Source: Rhyzopertha dominica
Lineage: Eukaryota > Arthropoda > Insecta > Coleoptera > Bostrichidae
NCBI GenBank assembly: GCA_025024175.1
Contig: QCXZ01000042.1
Span: 10,247,501 to 10,311,500, forward strand
Length of the DNA stretch: 64,000 nt
Direction of reading: 5' to 3'
Part shown: in pieces, positions 61,101-64,000 of the stretch
Layout: the number at the start of each line of letters is the position of its first letter
Numbering within the stretch: the first letter of the stretch is position 1
The notes under the pieces: generated by a model
Seen by the model: only the letters and a program-made list of their open reading frames with translations
Told to the model about the DNA's origin: nothing
Databases searched by the model: none
Translations under genes and position numbers: made by a program

Positions 61101-61806
61101 TTCGAGCTCGAGCAGCTCCGACAGCGAAGATCAGAAGGAACGCAAGAAAACCAAATCTAAAAAGCGTGTCAAGAAACGTGACTCTAGTTCGAGTGAGAGC
61201 GAGCCGGAGTATCCTAAAGGCAAAAAGGAAACCAGCGTCGAGGTGGAGAAGAAAAAAAAGGATAAGAAGAAGCGTGACAGCAGCGAAGAAAAAGTGCGTA
61301 AACGGCGACACACCAGCGACGATTCGATTCCCGAGAAAAAATACAAGAAGAAAAGAAGATCCAGCAGCTCCGAAGCCGAAAAGGTTCGTAAGTCACGTAA
61401 AGACGACTCCAGTGAAAGTGACGAGCCGAAAAAGTCTAAGAAACGTGACGAGAGCTCTGGCGGTGACTCCGAACCGGAGAAAGTAGAAAAGATCAAAAAG
61501 CACAAGCGTGACAGTTCTTCGGACAGCGAGGCCGAAAGCGTGAAGAAAAGGAAGCACAAAAAGAAAGTTTCCAAGTCCGGCAGTGACTCTGACGACGAAG
61601 TCGAGGTAAAGAAGAAGAAGAAGGACAAGAAACACAAGAAGAAGAAAAAGCACTCGAAGAAACACAAGAAGCATAAGAAGAAGAAGGTTGAAAGTGACGA
61701 ATCTGACAATAGTGATGTGGAGGTATTAAATGAAGACGAGAAGAAACTGAGGGAGAAGGCGTTGAAATCAATGAAACGCCAGAACTCTAGCGATAAATCG
61801 GAGTGA
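49130..61806 (+). CDS. SRRM1: SRRM1 / SRm160 splicing coactivator, 8 exons
   Basis: Nuclear SR-related coactivator of pre-mRNA splicing and exon-junction complex partner. Exons 49130-49144, 49257-49346, 49398-49520, 49581-49751, 50833-51164, 54751-55275, 57399-57644 and 60483-61806 join in phase to 941 aa. The PWI domain (~20-126) carries EQDNRFSDKEKKLLKQMKF, VIKPWI (residues 45-50, PWI at 48-50), INLTGFLHGKNAREFMAELW and SAQENPAGIP, all closely matching vertebrate SRRM1. Then come a Glu/Lys helix, RS/SR repeats (~150-560), PPRYSRSLSRTPSPF, a long Lys/Glu/Ser acidic-basic region, a poly-Lys/His-Lys tract and the conserved end EDEKKLREKALKSMKRQ. Three adjacent ATGs mark the start. One N is in exon 6. 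Introns 1-3 are 51-112 bp; intron 5 holds a LINE. Confidence 0.96.
51165..52404 (+). other. SRRM1 intron 5, left part
   Basis: GTAAGT donor followed by AT- and pyrimidine-rich sequence. Open frames here (51397-51850) are T-rich low complexity with no family motifs. AACCCTGTATATC near 51929 could be a MITE end, but no partner was found. Confidence 0.4.
52405..54640 (+). mobile_element. Jockey-like LINE, 5'-truncated, in SRRM1 intron 5
   Basis: The coding region starts in the linker after the endonuclease (NFKKANYYLLYDRIAHRNWD) and runs through the whole RT: KKLKCKFTKGPDGIPSFII, LCPVFKKGDK, YRPIAIMSNFAKVFEI, YTDFSSAFDRLDH (motif A), TSGVP*GSVLGPLLFIIY, SLLYADDLKLFA (catalytic box), NIQKC and DLGVIFDRNLSF, to the C-terminal domain ending at 54547. 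Only two lesions are evident: a frameshift near 52640 and a C-to-T change giving TAG within the VPQG motif (53636-53638). The element ends in an (AAAT)n tail (54612-54640). It is in the same orientation as the host gene. A short TATCTC at both ends could be a target-site duplication. Confidence 0.93.
56055..56135 (+). mobile_element. Possible SINE relic
   Basis: GACTCGCTCGAATCCATTC and, further on, CTCAGGTTTAAGTCGCGACC resemble tRNA-derived A- and B-box regions (GGTTYRANNCC). Spacing and sequence are degenerate. Confidence 0.25.
56396..56425. repeat. TATATG microsatellite
   Basis: About five imperfect TATATG units in SRRM1 intron 6. Confidence 0.75.
58241..58304. mobile_element. 64-bp palindromic MITE
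   Basis: TACAGGGTATTCCATT at the left is the exact complement of the right end AATGGAATACCCTGTA. Total length is 64 bp, so it is essentially a hairpin with TA...TA borders. Confidence 0.85.
58305..58691. mobile_element. 387-bp MITE abutting the previous one
   Basis: Left end TACAGGGTTGGGTAATGACG then TGTCGA; the complement of the right end is TACAGGCAGGGTTGGGTATG then TCGAACAATTGA. The terminal repeats are imperfect (about 20 of 25). It begins at the base after the 64-bp element ends, so one inserted next to, or into, the TA border of the other. Confidence 0.75.
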
Positions 61807-61939
61807 TTTACAAAATGATTTATGGTTCAATTATTATTTACCTGTTACTGGTAGCATTAGAATTTCATCAGATCTAGACTATTATGTGTGATTTTCTGTA
61901 TTTTCTTCTTTATGTACTTCATTCCGAATGTTGATGTCT

Positions 61940-61945
61940 AATAAA
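61940..61945 (+). terminator. Polyadenylation signal of SRRM1
   Basis: AATAAA 134 bp after the stop codon, followed by a GT-rich stretch (GATGTACATGGGTTTTTTAT). Confidence 0.7.
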
Positions 61946-64000
61946 ACTGAGATGTACATGGGTTTTTTATACTTTTATTTCAGCCAAAACATTTTCATTT
62001 TCCAGCTGTTTTTCATTTTCACCTATGAAAAACGTACTAGTTGTTCAAAAATGAGGTAGTTCATTCAAGCAAAAGTTATAATTACTAGTTTTTGCACTAT
62101 TTCATATAAAATAATTGGTGTTTAATTTTTTGGAATATTAAAAATATGTGATTATAAGCGGCCTGCCAGCTAGCGCAACACAAAAGGTAAGAAAATATAA
62201 CCTTAAAGGCTTACAATATGACTTGAAAATTCTACATTTTTTTTTAATATTATTCAGACAACGAAATAGAGGCTTCTGGACACCCTACAGCTTATACTTG
62301 ATCACTCTTATCTGTCACTAGTGCTTAAAAATTCCATGAAACACCAACAAACAGTTATAGACGCATCATAAATATAATATAAAGCTACCATTGATAATAG
62401 AGCAAAAATTCTGATTTTCAATAATCTGGGATTTGTAATATTTTTTTAATGAAAAGCATGGATGATTGTAATGAAATTAAGGACATATAATTAGCATCCT
62501 TTCAGGGTCTTCAGAAGAACACAAAAATTAGTCCCTAAATCCAGGATAGTAGGCAATAAAATATATTTATATAAGAAATTTAATATGGTTAATACTTAAA
62601 ATATGACTATGCGGAAATGTTGAAACAAATTAATACATCTATTTTGGGTATACCTCAATAACGCCCTTTTCTCTGTGTCCCCTGATTAAATTCTGAAAAT
62701 CTGGACACCATATTGAAGTATTTGTGGAAACCAAAAAAATAAGAAAAATTGACGCTACTGAGAGCAAGTCGGTATATAAATTCTATTTTGACTTGTCAAA
62801 GCTGATTTTTCCACCCCGACTTTTATACCTAAAAACTACGCATAAAAAGTCATGTTGCACCACCGCCTTTGTTTGTCTGGGAATAACCTTTTAATGTTGC
62901 GGCAAAATCTATGGTGGTTGAAAAGTAATGTCCGGTCCTGTTAAAATGGCGGCCATTCCTTTTTTGTTAACACTTTCGGTATATGCTTCATATACTTAGT
63001 TACATATCTCCATTTTCCTTATGTAAAGCCATGGCAAATTATAGTTTAAATGATAATACCACTGCTAATACAATAGAGTTTATAAATTATTTATCATACC
63101 TACAATGTATAATAAACGTCAGAACTAATAAAACTTATATCATACCATTCACAACAATATGTTGGACTAAATATAAACAATTAGGATCTTTTTACTATAA
63201 CAGTGGACACCTAACGGTTTAAAATAGGTACCCGCCAATTTGCATTGTGTACCTAGGACCTAGGTAATAGCAAAGAATATAACTTTTGACATATTTACCC
63301 TTTGGTAATAGGTAAATCAAAACAAATTCGTTTGCGTCCGTTCTCCGCTCGTCCGTTAGAGGAGGTTTAGGATGAATTAATAAATAATATTAAGTACAAT
63401 CAACAGGAAATACTACCTATATATTAAAAAACAAGTTTCATAAGGCGCCATTTTGTCGCATGCATCCAACGTTTACAAAAATAAGCCGATGACGAGTTTT
63501 GTAACGTATGTAAGTTTAAAAAGGCAAAGTGATTATTACATTGTCTCTTCATAAACAAAGGGTTAACGGCATATTTCTTGATAAGTGCGTTCAATATTCT
63601 GACGAATTCTCAAATGCGGGTGTAATTATTTATTTAAAAAGGCTCTAATTTTGTTGACATGAGACGCATTAAGAAAATATTAAATTATGTTGAGGTTGAG
63701 AGAACATTTGGAATTGTTACAAGTTGCATACAAACACAGAGATGTAATTTCTGTGCAATTACAAAGATCTGCAACGAGCAGCTATAAAATTACTCAGAAA
63801 TAAAGCAATCGCAAAAGGGATAAAAATAATCTTCTGAATACTTTTACCGAAAAGTCGATTGTCAGTGTCCACCTACCAATGTAAAATATTTGACAACATT
63901 GTACACTGATATGTTACTATGGTAACGCAACATATAATATGGAAAAGGCTGTAAGAATTAAACAAACGTGATCGANAGTNTCGGATACCCACTTGTTGTA
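61946..64000. other. 3' flank of SRRM1, no gene seen
   Basis: AT-rich. Short frames (for example 62983-63222) lack motifs. Two YY1/Pho-like elements occur: AAAATGGCGGCCATTCC (62943-62959, two opposed ATGGC/GCCAT cores) and GCGCCATTTTGTCG (about 63446), which could mark a promoter of a gene beyond the right edge. Two N bases lie near the end. Confidence 0.35.

Noticed and set aside
60519..61771. Several long minus-strand ORFs opposite the last SRRM1 exon
   Set aside because: Leu/Phe/Ser-rich shadows of the Lys/Arg/Ser-rich coding strand. The plus strand matches SRRM1 through to its conserved C-terminus.

Overview
The window is nuclear DNA of an insect, most likely a beetle. It is AT-rich, with split genes that use GT-AG introns, both very short (39-60 bp) and very long (17 kb), and with several classes of decayed transposon. 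A (TCAGG)n interstitial repeat and a luciferase-like acyl-CoA ligase pseudogene point to Coleoptera, but the species is not identified. Scattered N bases indicate a draft assembly.

Four protein-coding genes are supported. (1) At the left edge, on the minus strand, lies the 5' coding exon of a Bcl-2 family protein of the Buffy/debcl (Bok-like) type. (2) A zona pellucida (ZP) domain membrane protein is reconstructed on the plus strand from four phase-compatible exons (3708-28166), giving 487 aa with a signal peptide, Pro-rich N-terminus, ZP module, furin site and C-terminal transmembrane helix. (3) A Spaetzle-family cystine-knot ligand is reconstructed on the plus strand from five exons (42591-47885), giving 244 aa with signal peptide, pro-region, RTAR cleavage site and seven cysteines in the mature part. 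(4) The splicing coactivator SRRM1/SRm160 is reconstructed on the plus strand from eight exons (49130-61806), giving 941 aa with an N-terminal PWI domain, RS-rich middle and conserved C-terminal motif. Spz-like and SRRM1 are head-to-tail, 1.2 kb apart. The four genes have no evident joint function.

The space between exons is largely transposon debris. 0.9-1.65 kb: Penelope-like RT. 4.6-8.2 kb, ZP intron 1: two DDE transposase fossils and an internally deleted mariner ending 34 bp before exon 2. 10.5-27.9 kb, ZP intron 3: interstitial telomeric repeat, decayed DNA transposon copies, a rearranged acyl-CoA ligase pseudogene, a Tc1-like element split by a 272-bp-period satellite array, a hAT-like fossil, a SINE-like relic and enhancer-like islands. 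28.3-42.5 kb: LINE fragments, an 861-bp foldback MITE, a 395-bp MITE, a nested LINE/DDE composite ending in a pure (TTA)61 tract, and a hammerhead-like RNA fold at 42.1 kb. SRRM1 introns: a nearly complete 5'-truncated Jockey-like LINE and a small cluster of CAGGG-ended MITEs.

I did not find a clearly new biological system. The most unusual items are the hammerhead-like motif, the satellite array embedded in a transposase gene at a CTCATT microhomology, the interstitial (TCAGG)5 tract, the chance in-frame fusion of a DDE transposase fossil to a LINE RT, and the CTCF-like motifs on either side of the Spaetzle-like first exon.
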